Positions 11,182 to 22,090 are shown, counted from the first letter of the stretch. The stretch: DNA of 49,608 nucleotides from Lobulomyces angularis (GCA_027604685.1 JADHYX010000147.1:1-49608); one strand, 5' to 3'. The notes: generated from the letters alone by a model not told the origin. Numbers and translations: made by a program.

Positions 11182-12628
11182 ATGGCAACAAGAACTATTG
11201 AAACGCAGACGACAATTACACAAGTATTGGAAACAACTGAAGTCAAGCAAGCTACGGATATTGGCACAATTTTTTCCGCTAATACAAGTTACATTGTCAT
11301 TACTATTGTCTGCTGTGTTGTCATCTCGGTATTTTTTTCAGGTAATAAGCGTTAAATATATTATTTTCAGAAAACGTAATTCCTTTTAATTAAAAAAATA
11401 AAATTTCATAAATATTACAGTATTACGTTGCTTGCGAAATACTGCGAAATCTGCAGTTTTTCCCGTACCAGTTGGAAACACATTACCTTCGTATCCAGAA
11501 TCATCATCTGCACCATCACATGTACCCTCATATGCACCATCAGATGCGACGCTACCGTCAAGTGCACCATCAGTACCATCAACTATACCTAGTACTGCTC
11601 CTGAAACAGGTATTAATGGTATTGCGGGGTTAACAGGAGTAGGTTCTGGAGCAGCTATTGGTGTTTCTCCACTAGTTCCCTGTAAAAAAATATTTTAATT
11701 TTCCTATTAATATCTTCTAAGTATTGCTGCCACGTGCTTCCAATAATTTACAGCATCAAGCACATAATATGCCATCTGTAACGCCATCTACCAATACAGA
11801 TAGATCATCTAATATGTTTTTGAGTGGGTTAACAAACCGAGATCGTAGGGCAAAATTAGTTGTACTTAAGCATACGCCGCAGTCTGAAGATGAATTAACT
11901 TTGAATCCTGGCGAATCTGTTATAATTCTGCAGAGTTTCCCAGGTAATTTATATTTGATTTTGTTTCCTTAAATCCTTTTCATTTCTTAGATGGATGGTG
12001 TCAAGTTGTTGATAAAGACAGAAATATTGGTATGATGCCTTTGAATTGCATAGATACTTCAAACAACCCCCTTTTATTACAGCAATTTCAAATGCAACAA
12101 GGTTCATCTTCACAAGAAGTTCCCATGAGTAGTACATTTTTAGCACCTAGCAGAAGAGAAAGTGCTCTTCGTGGTGCTGGAAGTACAATCTCTACGTTTG
12201 GAATGCCACGAAGGATGGAATCTGCAAGCAGTGGGCCAGTGTCAATGATATATCCGCCTGGTGCAGGCACAAGCCTTAATATGACTTCGAATTTTGATGA
12301 TTCCACAAACTCTTTTATATCTCTTCCAACTCAAGCATCCATTGATTCTAAATTTTTTACACAGGGACCAAGTGAAATTGTTGACTCTAATGAAAATGCT
12401 CCTCCAGCATATGAATATGCTCCACCCACTACACGAAATGGAAATGACAAATATGATTATAGTTATCAGTTTAGAAATCCCGACTTGAATATTAACAAAG
12501 GGGAAAGCATCGTTGGAAATGGTCGAAGTTTGTCTCCGATACAGGACGAATCTGCCATCCCAGTTACTCAAGAGCCCATAGAGCAGCAGCGAAAAGAGTT
12601 TCCTGTAGATCTGAAACGAGAAATATAA
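11182..12628 (+). CDS. Single-pass membrane protein with cytoplasmic SH3 domain
   Basis: Starts at ATG 11182 (MATRTIETQTTITQV), with no cleavable signal peptide. The first about 35 residues are Thr-rich and probably outside the cell. One membrane segment follows (YIVITIVCCVVISVFFSV) and then a positive-inside LRCLRNTAK. Next is a Pro/Ser/Ala-rich linker with PS-AP repeats (about 11470-11690). An SH3 domain spans about 11845-12060: AKLVVLKHTPQSEDELTL, NPGESVIILQSF, DGWCQVV and IGMMPLNCI cover the ALYDY-like, RT-loop, WxxG/W and PxxY-region strands. The C-terminal about 190 residues are Ser/Pro-rich, with repeated RRESAL/RRMESA-type sites that look like kinase targets. The layout resembles Sho1/Fus1-like and zoosporic-fungal SH3 membrane proteins; a role as scaffold or sensor is inference. 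At least three introns; the SH3 domain is split after SFPD. Confidence 0.85.
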
Positions 12629-13029
12629 AAAATATTTTCTGTAACAAATTTTTTTTTTCCAATTAAAAAGTATTTTTTTTAGATTTATATTATAGCAAGT
12701 TTAAAAAATACATAGATTGTGGTGACTGCAACCATAAAAACCTGAAACTAATTAAAAATTCCAAACATTAATTTAATCTTTGCAAATATTGAATTCTATA
12801 TTTGTTAATTTCAATAAAGGCTTATTTTATCTGTAAAGGGTTATTCCTCACAGGATTATTTCTTTAAGAAGATTTTGTTCTATAAAGACAGGTCTCTTTA
12901 TTATTACTGTGAGTTATCTATTGAAAAAATAATGGGAAAACTAAAACAATGAAACAAGTGCAATTATTTTATCCTTATTTTATATATGTCTATAAATAAA
13001 TTTACTTCCACTATTTTTTGCCTTTAACA
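12629..13029. other. Convergent intergenic spacer
   Basis: Lies between the stop of the SH3 gene and the stop of the mannosyltransferase gene. AT-rich, with likely polyadenylation sequences for both. No gene seen. Confidence 0.5.
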
Positions 13030-14836
13030 TTATGCGTCACTACCCAATTTTTTTTTTAAAGCCTTTTCTCTCATACGCTCTTGTATTCTAGTTTGATTTT
13101 TAAACTTTTCGTTGGCATGTAAGTATATCTGACCAGATTGCTCCAATATGCTAAGCTCAGATTCCGTAAATTTATTAGGTAAACTTTCAATTTCAAAGCA
13201 ATAAACATTAGTCCCATTGTAATTCCACCAGCCATTCGGCTCAGTCGCCCATTCCGTCATAATGGTTAATGGACTATCTTCATCACTTTTTTCATCCGTT
13301 AACCCGCCATTAATCCAAAGAGGTTTACCTCGTTCATCTAAATGCAACAATTTTGTACTGCAACACTTTTTTTTCCCGTATAGTGGATGTGATGCAAAAG
13401 TATGATGTCGGGGGCAGCTGCCTTTACATTCGTGTACGCAAGCCTCTAAATTTATTATTGAATATTTTAATTTCAGTAACTTGTATTCAACAGTAACTTA
13501 AGTACCTTGAGTGCAAGTCCCGTTCACATTACAACACCCTCGTGAACAGTAGCCATTGCCTATAACACCATTTCCACAAGGAGTAGTATTTTCTATAAAT
13601 ACCCCTAAAGTACCTGTTTTGTAGTCATTAAATGAAAACTCTTCATTCACCGCAGAAAACCCAAGCCTGACAATTCAAATTTAATACAACACATTTATAA
13701 TTACAGTTACCAAAATGTTTCCTTATCACCATAAATATATTGAGCTGTCTGTGATCTTTCGTCCTTTCTCAACATTAAACATGAGGTTAATAATCCATAA
13801 ACATGTTTACTTTTATCAACGACAACTACTCCAGATTCTTGTTCGTACCAAGTTTGGCCGTTCATAATTTTCATATATTGGGTAACTCTATCAGGAAAGT
13901 CATCTGGTAAAAATCCTCTTATAAATCTGATGATATCATTCATCTGATAGTCCTGCATCCATGCTGTAAAAAAATTTAGTACATTGCAAAGATTATAATG
14001 TATCTGACATACTTGGGTACATGGTTCTATCATGAAAAAAAAGAGATCCTGTTCTTAAATAATTGTTTGCTTCAAAAAGTGATACTGGGTTTTGTAGAAA
14101 TATCGCATCTGAATCCATCAGCAGAGCTTCTTCAAAGGAGCTAAATAGAAGAGCAAAAGGTTTCATATTGAAACCTTTTATTTGTAAAATATTGTTATTT
14201 ATAAAATTGTCTAAGTTAACAAATTTAATGTTTGAAAATCGATTAAATTTTTCTCTGGTGTTATTTGTTAAGTCGTCCTCACCCAAATAAAACAGTTCAA
14301 ATTTTACGTCACTTTTGAAAATGGTTCGGACCATTTTAATAGTTGAGTAGGCTAATCCAGCGTATCCTTTTTTACCTTCCCCCATACACATCACTATTCC
14401 TTTCGTACCAGAAACAAAAGAATTTCTTAAATCATTCAAATTAGGATTTTTCAGCCAGTTTAATAAGTTATCTTCCAGTTTATTCAAATTTTTTAACTCA
14501 AAGTCAGAAAGAGAATATTTATTGTGTAATTGTTTATAGTGGTATTTTTTTAATAATCTTATTCTTTTTCCCAGTTGATCTAAATTTTTAGGTGCTTTAC
14601 TTTTTAATGGTTGATAAATTTTGATTACTGGTTTAGGTTTTATTTGAAAAAAATTGAAAAGGGATATTATAATCAATACAACTAAAAAAAGTAAAAGGAA
14701 AAACTTCAGCTTCTGATTTTTTCTTGAGTGTATGAGTTGGCTAAAAAAAAAACAAAAACCAAAATTTAAAGTTAGGAACCTATATGATTACTTACGTTAT
14801 AATTCTTTTTAAAAAAGAATTTTGAAATTTCACCAT
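13030..14836 (-). CDS. GT71 (Mnn1-type) Golgi alpha-mannosyltransferase with cysteine-rich insert
   Basis: Type II membrane glycosyltransferase that would add alpha-linked mannose to secreted glycoproteins in the Golgi. Start MVKFQNSFLKRI at 14836, then a basic stretch and a membrane anchor (KFFLLLFLVVLIIISLF). The GT-A core shows TKGIVMCMGEGKKGYAGLAY, FELFYLGEDDL, MKPFALLFSSFEEALLMDSD with the DSD metal-binding (DxD) motif, FLQNP, then QTWYEQESGVVVVDKSKH, KETFWLGFS and LHLDERGKPLWINGG. This order is typical of GT71. Unusual is an insert of about 55 residues between the FWLGF and LLHLD blocks with ten cysteines (CGNGVIGNGYCSRGCCNVNG onward), hevein-like in spacing and split by an intron at about 13503. 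Five exons. Family is firm; linkage specificity (alpha-1,2 or alpha-1,3) cannot be told. Confidence 0.88.
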
Positions 14837-15038
14837 TAATTCTAAACAGTTGCTGTTTTCAAATTTTGAGCGTGGTTTCTGAAAGTTTGAATACTATTAA
14901 GACAATTTTTTCAAATATTTTCTATCTCTGTGAAACCGCGACTTTGCCTCAAAAGGAAATAAAACAAATTTTATATACTTATATACATTAATTTACAAAA
15001 TAGTATATTGTTACAAACTTAAATTTTTAGCTACAAAT

Positions 15039-16503
15039 CTAATTTAATAAATTATACTCCTGCATTAAAAACACTTCCAAATCAACCAGTGAAGCGGTTT
15101 CTATTGTTGATGGTGTTATATCTGGATTTCCTTTCTGGTAATACATTAAATCCACAAAATTGCCGTATTGTTCTATGCTTGGTGATGAATTCAAGGGCAT
15201 TGATTGTTCTGGGAATCCAAACTGGGAAATGTTACACCCGAGGGGACTAAAATTTGAAAAGCTTAAGGAAGAATTCTATTAGGAAAGAAACTGGTTACCT
15301 CAATTCAAAAAAAAAATTTATTTTTACCAAGTCACAATTTAACCTTTCCATACTTAATTCATCGCCTAAAAAACCAGATATTAATTGATCATTAAATATT
15401 GATGAAAGGGCATTATTCACTGGAAGTTGACTAATCACTTGATTTAATAAAAGTTTTTCATGTTTCTTAGGTTGATGATCTTCTCTACAAAACTTCTGCC
15501 TTCGCTTCGCTTTAACCGTTTTTGCAGTTCGGTTTCTAACACATAATATGGGAGTTTGAGAAGACCGACATTTCAATTGGAAATCCCCTTTTTTTTTAGC
15601 AAAACTTATTAATATTAACACAAAATTCTAATTACCATCAATAATTGAATGGCAATTGGCATCCAAATACTCGGAATAGTCCATATTTGCATCCATAAAT
15701 GCAAGAAAATCTTCTTTAAAAGTTGGGTCTTTTTTAAATTGTTTTTCTACAAAAAAAGTCAAATTTAGTTTCCATTTCACTTCGAAATTAAGAAAAGTTT
15801 ATTACCAGTACCAAAATGCTTATATTTTGTGTTTCCAAAAGACCGTAATAAGTTAGTGTTGTTTTGTGATGTATCTAGTACAAAAATATTTTAATTTTTG
15901 TGTATGGTATTTAAATATTTGAAAACCATAATGCAGCAGTATTTTACAATCATCGCATCTTAAAAGAGCCTTCCACCTATTTTTGGTTTTTCGCCCAACT
16001 ATTGAGCTAAACTTTGTAACGTCATTAGCATGATATTGTTTGTCTCCTTCTAAATAAAAATTTAAACAATTTGCAGAACCTGCGTTATTAAAAATTATGT
16101 TAAAAAAAAATAAAGCAAAGAAATGTGCGTACTATTGTAATTTTTTAAGGTAAATCCCAAAGAATCTTCAAAAAATAAATTAAAGTAACCGTAAAATGGT
16201 GTACTCTCACATAGTTGTAAGCTTGCTATAACCCCTAAATAAACTTTTTTTTCAACTAATTTCGAAATTAAGTTTCGCAATGCTGATAGATTTCCTTTTA
16301 TAGTGTTTTCATTTATTACAGATTGAGTTGGTATAAAATTTTTTTTTTGAATGCTAGAAGAGGTTGAGGAAGGTAATAATGAAGAAAGCCGCAAGTGATG
16401 TTGTTGAGATGGTATCGCAGTTGAAGTGCACTAAATTAAGTTGATTAGTGTCGTTTAAAAAGATTTTAATTGTAATTACTTGGCTGCTTATTGAAGAATC
16501 CAT
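15039..16503 (-). CDS. Possible SAND-like nuclear protein
   Basis: Seven or so exons join in phase from MDSSISSQCTSTAIPS at 16503 to EYNLLN and TAG at 15039. Residues about 60-170 contain a region (LEGDKQYHANDV, then GRKTKNRWKALLRCDDCKIL, then LHYG) laid out like a SAND DNA-binding domain: a W/F-T-P-like strand, the basic 'NWK' loop here as NRWK, an RC pair and a 'LL..G' end. Downstream are DFLAFMDANMDYSEYLD, a basic cluster (RNRTAKTVKAKRRQKFCRED) and acidic/Ser-rich tail segments resembling activation regions. A transcription-regulator role is inference from these features; the SAND match is weak and may be chance. It sits in a same-strand run between GT71 and the mutase gene. Confidence 0.5.
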
Positions 16504-16865
16504 GTGGAAATGAAATTCCAACTTATTGAAAAAATTTATGTGTTTAAAAAGTTTCTCTTCCAAAAAAAAAAAAAGGAAATTTAAAAAATGAGAAGTTAAG
16601 TTATTATCTCTGAATAATAAAAAATTAAACAATATTTAGAACAAGTATTAAAATTTACTCAATAGTTTATAATCTCAGATTTTTTTAAAATTCTACGAAC
16701 AAATTGAAAAATGTTTTCAATAGGAAAAAGCAAACAGCTATAAAATTCAAAATATATTTCTTAGTTTTAATTTCGGAAAAATTATCTTCTCAAAAAATTT
16801 TTGCTAGTATAAAAACTAACTTTACACTAAATTGTCCATCAAAAAATGCAAAAATATTGCCAATT

Positions 16866-19433
16866 TTAAAAGCTAAAATGGTAATTTTGTCCAAGTTTAC
16901 TATCCCAGTTACCTAAACTTACAGTTAAAAAAAAAACAATCGAATAAAAAAGAAAACTACCGTTTATGTCCACAAAAGCCAATTGAACATCCCACTTTTC
17001 ATTCTTATCCTTCCCAACTAAGTATTCATCCAAAGGGTCGTCACTTGGAGAAAAAATTTCAGTTTCTCCATTTATAATAGACTTGGTTTTAGTTCCAGTG
17101 CTTCTATTGTTAATTTGAACCCAGACCCCAATTTGATTACAACTGTTCAATAGCTTTCCTATAAACCTAATAATTAATAAAAAAATTTCAATTGTACAAT
17201 TACCATTATATTTTATCTTCAACCCACGATGCTGAACATTGGATACGTTTCGTGTGATAGAAACTGCACCATCTGATTTTTCAAAACTTTCACTCTCAAT
17301 GTTTCCAAATTGTAGTCGTATATATTCACATACAGCCTTTGATAATTTTTCATTTTCAGGCTGAGTTAAGGCTTCCGAATATATTCTCACAACGTCTTCT
17401 GTGCCGGAAGGTCTAAAAGGAATTGTCAGATTTAATTTTCATGATGTAAATGTGTATTTCTAAAGGAAGCAAAGATTCAATAAAATATAATTACCGCACA
17501 AAACACCTTGCTCTAGAATAATTTTTAACCTGGTTATTAATAAACTTTTGCACTTCTGCTGGTTCAGCCAACTCAGTATCAGCTTTGATTGCCTTAAATA
17601 TGTTTTTGTCAGTCACCTAAACAAGCATTAACAAACCATACTACGAAACTAAATTTCTTACCTTAACTTTAACTTGTAAATTAGGCAAATTTTTGTAAGC
17701 ACTATCCCAGCTTTCTAAAGTAGTTTGTGTTAGGGTTAATATCGCTTCAACCAGTAACATATCAGACAATGCGTCACCAACTGCCTGGTTAATTAACTGT
17801 GAAAATGACACTAAGATTCTTAACGCTTTTATTTGGGATTCGTTCTTGCTTTTTATCGAGGAAAAATGGTATTCACTTTAAGTAATTTTTAATGCGAAAT
17901 TTCAAACCCCTTTTCGTCCCTAAAAGCTTTGATTGCACTTTCACTAAATAACACAGTGCCGTGACCATTTGCTTCAAAATATATGCCGATATCATATTTA
18001 AGTGCCTCATGGTGTAAATGTTTTACACCTGTTTCTGTAAATACTACTGGGACTTTCTAAATTATGTTATTATTTTCGATGTATCGAACAATTACCAATG
18101 ATTTTGTTGCGTACTGCGTAGCAGATCCATTTGCATATGCGGTTTGTACTAAACCGATTTTTAGCTCTCTTCCGTTAATTTTTACACCACTTTTTTTGAT
18201 TAGATCAATGAGAAACCATGCAGAAAGAGTTGCTATCTTGTCGCCATCCAGCAATTTAAAAACATTATCTTTAAAATTTCGTCATTTTTACAATTCAGAT
18301 CATTTTATCTTACCGTTATTCACATAAAAATACACAATTCTATCGGCGTCTCCATCCAGCGAACAGCATCTCATGTTAGGTTTGATTTCCAATCCAAAAG
18401 GCCCAGTTTGTTCCAATTTCACATAATCAGCTCCGCACTGCAACAGCAATAATTATATTATTAAAAGTTAAAATATACTTGAAAATTTAATTTCTCAGGT
18501 TTCGAAATCTCAGCATTTGCAATGTAACAGTCAAAGTGTTGTGACCCAATAACTTTCGATAAACTAGAAAGCGCCTTTGCTCCAACCCCATTTGCAGCAT
18601 CAACATATAACGGTGATATTTTCTTTTGCCCATCCTTGTTTTAAAAAGAAAAGTTTATAAATATTTAAAGACATTTATTACGACAATTGTTTTAAAAGCA
18701 TCTGATAATTTTTGGTAATAACCATCTTCTGTTGGACTACCATAAAAACTTGCAGAGTCAGATGTATTTAAGCAACGAACAAGATAATGCAATTGAGGAG
18801 TTGTTAATACACCGTAGTCTTTAACATTTCCATGAAGCACTTTAACTCCTTCAATGAAAGCCTCGGCTAATTTAAGCCCAGATGGTCTAATAGCTGATTA
18901 AAAACTAATACTTGTACCTCACCTTGTATCTCTCGCTACCACAACATTTGCAGTACAGTTAACATCTATATTCTCCAAAGTAACAATTTCTTTAATAACA
19001 GAAATTAACTTCTCCGCAGTCATTACGTTCGCCATTTTTGTTGCATACTCTTCCCAGGAAAAAGTAAGCATTTCCCCTAAAGGCTCTACCAGTTTAATTC
19101 CGTTATCCTGTTACCAACACAAGGAGACAATTTAAGGATGATTTGCGAAAAATTCTTAAAAATACCGGAAATGGATTATGGGAAGCTGTGATCATTCCAC
19201 CAATAATTTTTGAATTTAATTTTCTAGACCTTAAATTTGCTAACATCCCTAATCGAAACAGAACTGGACATAACGTTGATGCTCTAAAATATTAATGTAA
19301 AGTTTTTGTACTTTAGAAATGTAGTAAAAATGCAGTCTTACAGAGTTCTGAAACCAGCTGTTCCATAAACAAAATTAGTGGAATCATGTTTTTGATATTT
19401 TTGATTAAGCTGATTAACAGAAGTAAAATCCAT
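16866..19433 (-). CDS. AGM1: Phosphoacetylglucosamine mutase fused to a C-terminal CBM25/53-like module
   Basis: Interconverts GlcNAc-6-phosphate and GlcNAc-1-phosphate on the cytosolic route to UDP-GlcNAc (chitin, GPI anchors, N-glycans). Start [13 protein letters not shown] at 19433, then [10 protein letters not shown]. The catalytic serine loop ITASHNP is at about 19180-19200, the metal-binding loop DGDADR at about 18343-18360, the sugar-binding loop YFEANGHGT at about 17955-17985 and the phosphate loop RPSGTED at about 17390-17410. All are intact and in family order. The normal protein would end just after the phosphate-binding domain (about 17310). Here about 130 residues more follow: [41 protein letters not shown] and NYHFSF, the pattern of starch-binding CBM25/CBM53 modules. 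Spliced through two in-phase short introns. The mutase call is firm and the module is a motif-level call. Confidence 0.9.
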
Positions 19434-19678
19434 TTCTGCTTAATAATTTAAAGGAGGAAATTAAATGTAAATGTTAATCTATTGTATTTAAGGTTCAGAA
19501 CTGTATTATTTCAATCACAAAAAAATTTTTATTGTTTCATTGTGATAAAGATTGTAATGATCACTACAGACTACATATAACTTTTAAAAAATTTGCATTG
19601 CAAAACAAATTATCTAAAAAATTATAGATAATTATTTTGTTATCTCTGATTTAATTACATTCTTAAAAACTTCCAAAT

Positions 19679-20607
19679 CTACATAAAGTCTTCCTCATCT
19701 ATTGGACACTCCTTATTTGATTTCATTTCATTCTCTAAAAGAACATTTTTATACGTTATCAAATCTTCCAATCGTTTTTGCTCCTCATAGTCTCTATTAA
19801 ATTTTTCATTCTTTGAAATTATAGGTTAAATGTATCACTCTATAAAATTAAACCTTAGATTTCTCAACACTTCTTTCTTCAGCCCTTTTTTTCTTTAAGT
19901 GATTAACTTTCTGCATTTGCAAATCAGGATACTCCTCATTTTTTGTTTTGTTTAATCGATTTATGATTGCGTTTTCTCTTGCCGGGACCAATACCTTTTT
20001 CACCTAAGATTGACTTGATTAAGAAGTGAATTCTATGCAATTAAATGAAACTATGAAAAAGTTTGAAAAAATTCCATAGACTCCTCAAAACTTTACACAA
20101 CTTACTTGTTTGTTTTTGAAAAAAGTGACTTGCCCTGTTTCCATGCCTGCTGTTTTTTTTAAATTACTCCTTGAAAACAATAAATAAATGCAGTGCAGGT
20201 AGTTTTTTACCACGGAGTGTAAATAATAGTAACATTATCCTTCTTATTACCTTCAATACTGTTTGCCTTCGTTAGCTGAGCTAAATCATTTATTAAAGCC
20301 TCAGGTAAGTTATCCCAAGTCTGACCTTTTTTCATTCTTAGGTAAACATGAGCAGAGGATAGTTTATCTACATGAAACCACACCTATATAAAAATTAATA
20401 TGAAATTAAATAAACTCATACGTCTTCTTCAAAACCGTGCTTAATTAAATCCTCATTTTCATACTTATCCTTTCCCATATAAATTAAGTTTGGTTCATCA
20501 TCATTTGTACTAGCAAAGCTTCAATTTTGACGTTAATCATTAATTTTGAAACAATATTGAAGATAAACAATTGTGGAAGTGGTTTACCTTTTAAAATAAT
20601 AAACCAT
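19679..20607 (-). CDS. JLP2: CCDC25 / Jlp2 family protein (NFACT-R, DUF814)
   Basis: Start MVYYFKS at 20607 after a small first exon. The conserved core is very close to animal CCDC25 and yeast Jlp2: [55 protein letters not shown] and YTPWSNLKK, followed by [16 protein letters not shown]. The C-terminal half is a charged coiled coil ([23 protein letters not shown]) and ends in an acidic EEDFM, as in relatives that end DEFM. About 200 residues, the usual family length. NFACT-R domains bind RNA or ribosomes in the NEMF group, and human CCDC25 has been reported as a DNA sensor, but the ancestral role is unsettled. Five or six exons with short introns. Same strand as the mutase gene, 245 bp upstream of it. 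Confidence 0.9.
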
Positions 20608-20657
20608 TAAAAAAATTAACTTTATAAGAAAAATTTTTTTTTTTTTTTTTTTTTTTA

Positions 20658-21072
20658 AGATAATTAAAAATTTTTAAAAAAATCTGAATTTGGGCATTAT
20701 CTGCTTACAAGAAAAGAGTTCCGTCAAATGAGGCAAGAAGGTTTTTACTGGTAACATATAGAAAGAAACCAAGGAAAATTCAAGGATAATTGTAATTAGT
20801 AAACATTTTGTAACAGGATGGAAAAATTTTTTTAGCAATTGATAATTATTTATAAGTATAAAAATTAAAGGGTTCAATTTTAAAGTCGAAAAATATATAA
20901 AATCTTTAAGAGAACTTCTTACTGTTGATATCACCAGCACATTAGTTAAACACTTGATTGATGTTAGTACTTGGACAATATGTTTTTTTAACATTTGGAC
21001 AAAAATAAAGTTAAAAAGTTCCCCAAAAATTTTAAAATACCTAATCCACACGATTTGGCAGAGTAGCGAAAA
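20658..21072. other. AT-rich interval beside a mobile-element fragment
   Basis: Begins after a run of more than 20 T (about 20633-20656). A 125-codon minus-strand ORF is present, but its translation is rich in Phe, Ile and Leu with no recognisable motif, as expected from AT-rich non-coding DNA. It could be the 3' flank of the TnpB/Fanzor-like fragment that ends at 21073. Confidence 0.4.
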
Positions 21073-21320
21073 CTACTCAGGAAGAATAGCTCCTTGGAAC
21101 CTGACGGGACGACGACTGAGTACTGCTGGTCTACCTGTTCCTATGATTGTTGACTTTACAATCTTCTGCATATTACAAGTACTCAATGTGTCTCGATTCC
21201 AGTAACCTCTTGCCCATCCTTGTTTTATACACTGAAGGTTGTTACAACCTAACAATCCATGGACAATTTTCATTTTACCTTTCCTTCTTTGCCAAGGTCT
21301 AGAAGACAAACGGTTATTGT
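21073..21320 (-). pseudogene. C-terminal fragment of a TnpB/Fanzor-like protein
   Basis: A minus-strand reading frame of about 80 codons (LSSRPWQRRKGKMKIVHGLL, then GCNNLQC, then YWNRDTLSTCNMQKIV) ends at 21073. The order zinc-ribbon CxxxxC half, W-N-R-D, then a N five residues on, is that of the last zinc-finger and RuvC-III segment (RDxNAAxN) of IS605 TnpB and eukaryotic Fanzor proteins. The rest of the nuclease (RuvC-I and -II, wedge domain) is absent: upstream DNA (21320-21420) is simple AT sequence. The usual Ala of the RuvC-III box is Ser here (DTLSTCN). GC content is higher than in neighbouring DNA. A related recombinase or another transposase with the same ending is possible. Confidence 0.5.
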
Positions 21321-21759
21321 AAATATTATTTAATAAAATAAAAAAATGAAAATAAAATTAAAAAAAAAGATTGAAAAAAAAATTAAATATTATATTTAAA
21401 TAAAAAATTAAAAAAATACAATACTTTTTATTTAACTTTGAGAAAAAATTTTGTGAGTAAAAATGCAAAAAATTTCCTCAAAAAATTAGTCACCAAAATT
21501 TTTCACAATAGAAAGTCTTTGAATTTGGTTGTTTCTGAAACAACTAAAGTTTCAAAAAAAATTTTTATTTAATTCATTTTAGTGTCTGCAATAGTATATT
21601 CTGCATTTTCTCTTCTAATTTGTTCCTTACTTTTTGAGCTGGAAGTTTTAACCTTCAGGTGTGAGGTTAGTCAATTGAATTCAAATAGGTTTAAGAGCTA
21701 AGGATAACTGAAAGAATTTGCGTTGATAAAAGCAATCTGAGTGATGATCTAATTAGAGT

Positions 21760-21865
21760 ATATTTTTTTTTTTTTTTTGAATTACTAAGTCCCATTGCTT
21801 CAACTAATTTCAATTTTTTAACGAAAGCTGTTAGCAAATCACTTTGAGTCATAGCACTTTTATAG
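21760..21865 (-). mobile_element. Possible Copia pol C-terminal fragment
   Basis: The minus-strand frame reads TQSDLLTAFVKKLKLVEAMG, which resembles the very end of Copia polyproteins (DxLTKPL.K.K...L...LGL), next to a long T-run. It lies in opposite orientation to the adjacent LTR and integrase remnants, so several insertions or rearrangements are overlaid here. Weak match. Confidence 0.35.
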
Positions 21866-21874
21866 TGATGAATT

Positions 21875-22090
21875 AGAGTTGCGGTAATAATAATTAGAGT
21901 AAAAGGGATATTAATAATAATTAGAGGTATAAAAAAGAGTTGGAGATAATTTTTCTTTTTATTGTTAAATATTAAATAATTCGTTGTATTTCTTAATCAG
22001 CTATTTAATTATAATTATTTTCTTAACTATTTAATTATAATTATTACCTTAAGTAACTGAAATAAATAATTAAGCACTACCCTTACATTA
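21875..22090 (+). repeat. Degenerate Copia-type LTR copy
   Basis: Shares its core (about 21958-22030) with the LTR at 423-510 in the opposite orientation, and ends in a similar CTTACA at about 22082-22087. The part before 21958 shows only patchy similarity to the other copy (GCGGTAAT, AAAAGGGA-TT, GAGTTGGA). An integrase fragment in the same orientation follows, as expected for an element read left to right, but the expected Gag region between them is missing, so the element is deleted. Confidence 0.6.

Noticed and set aside
12088..12571. Minus-strand ORFs of 72 and 109 codons
   Set aside because: Antisense shadows of the tail of the membrane SH3 protein.
16704..16916. 70-codon plus-strand ORF
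   Set aside because: Overlaps the mutase 3' end on the other strand, Lys-rich, no motif or splice partner.
20674..21051. 125-codon minus-strand ORF
   Set aside because: The translation is a Phe/Ile/Leu-rich run without motifs, typical of AT-rich non-coding DNA, and no splice partner was found. Kept only as a possible flank of the TnpB-like fragment.
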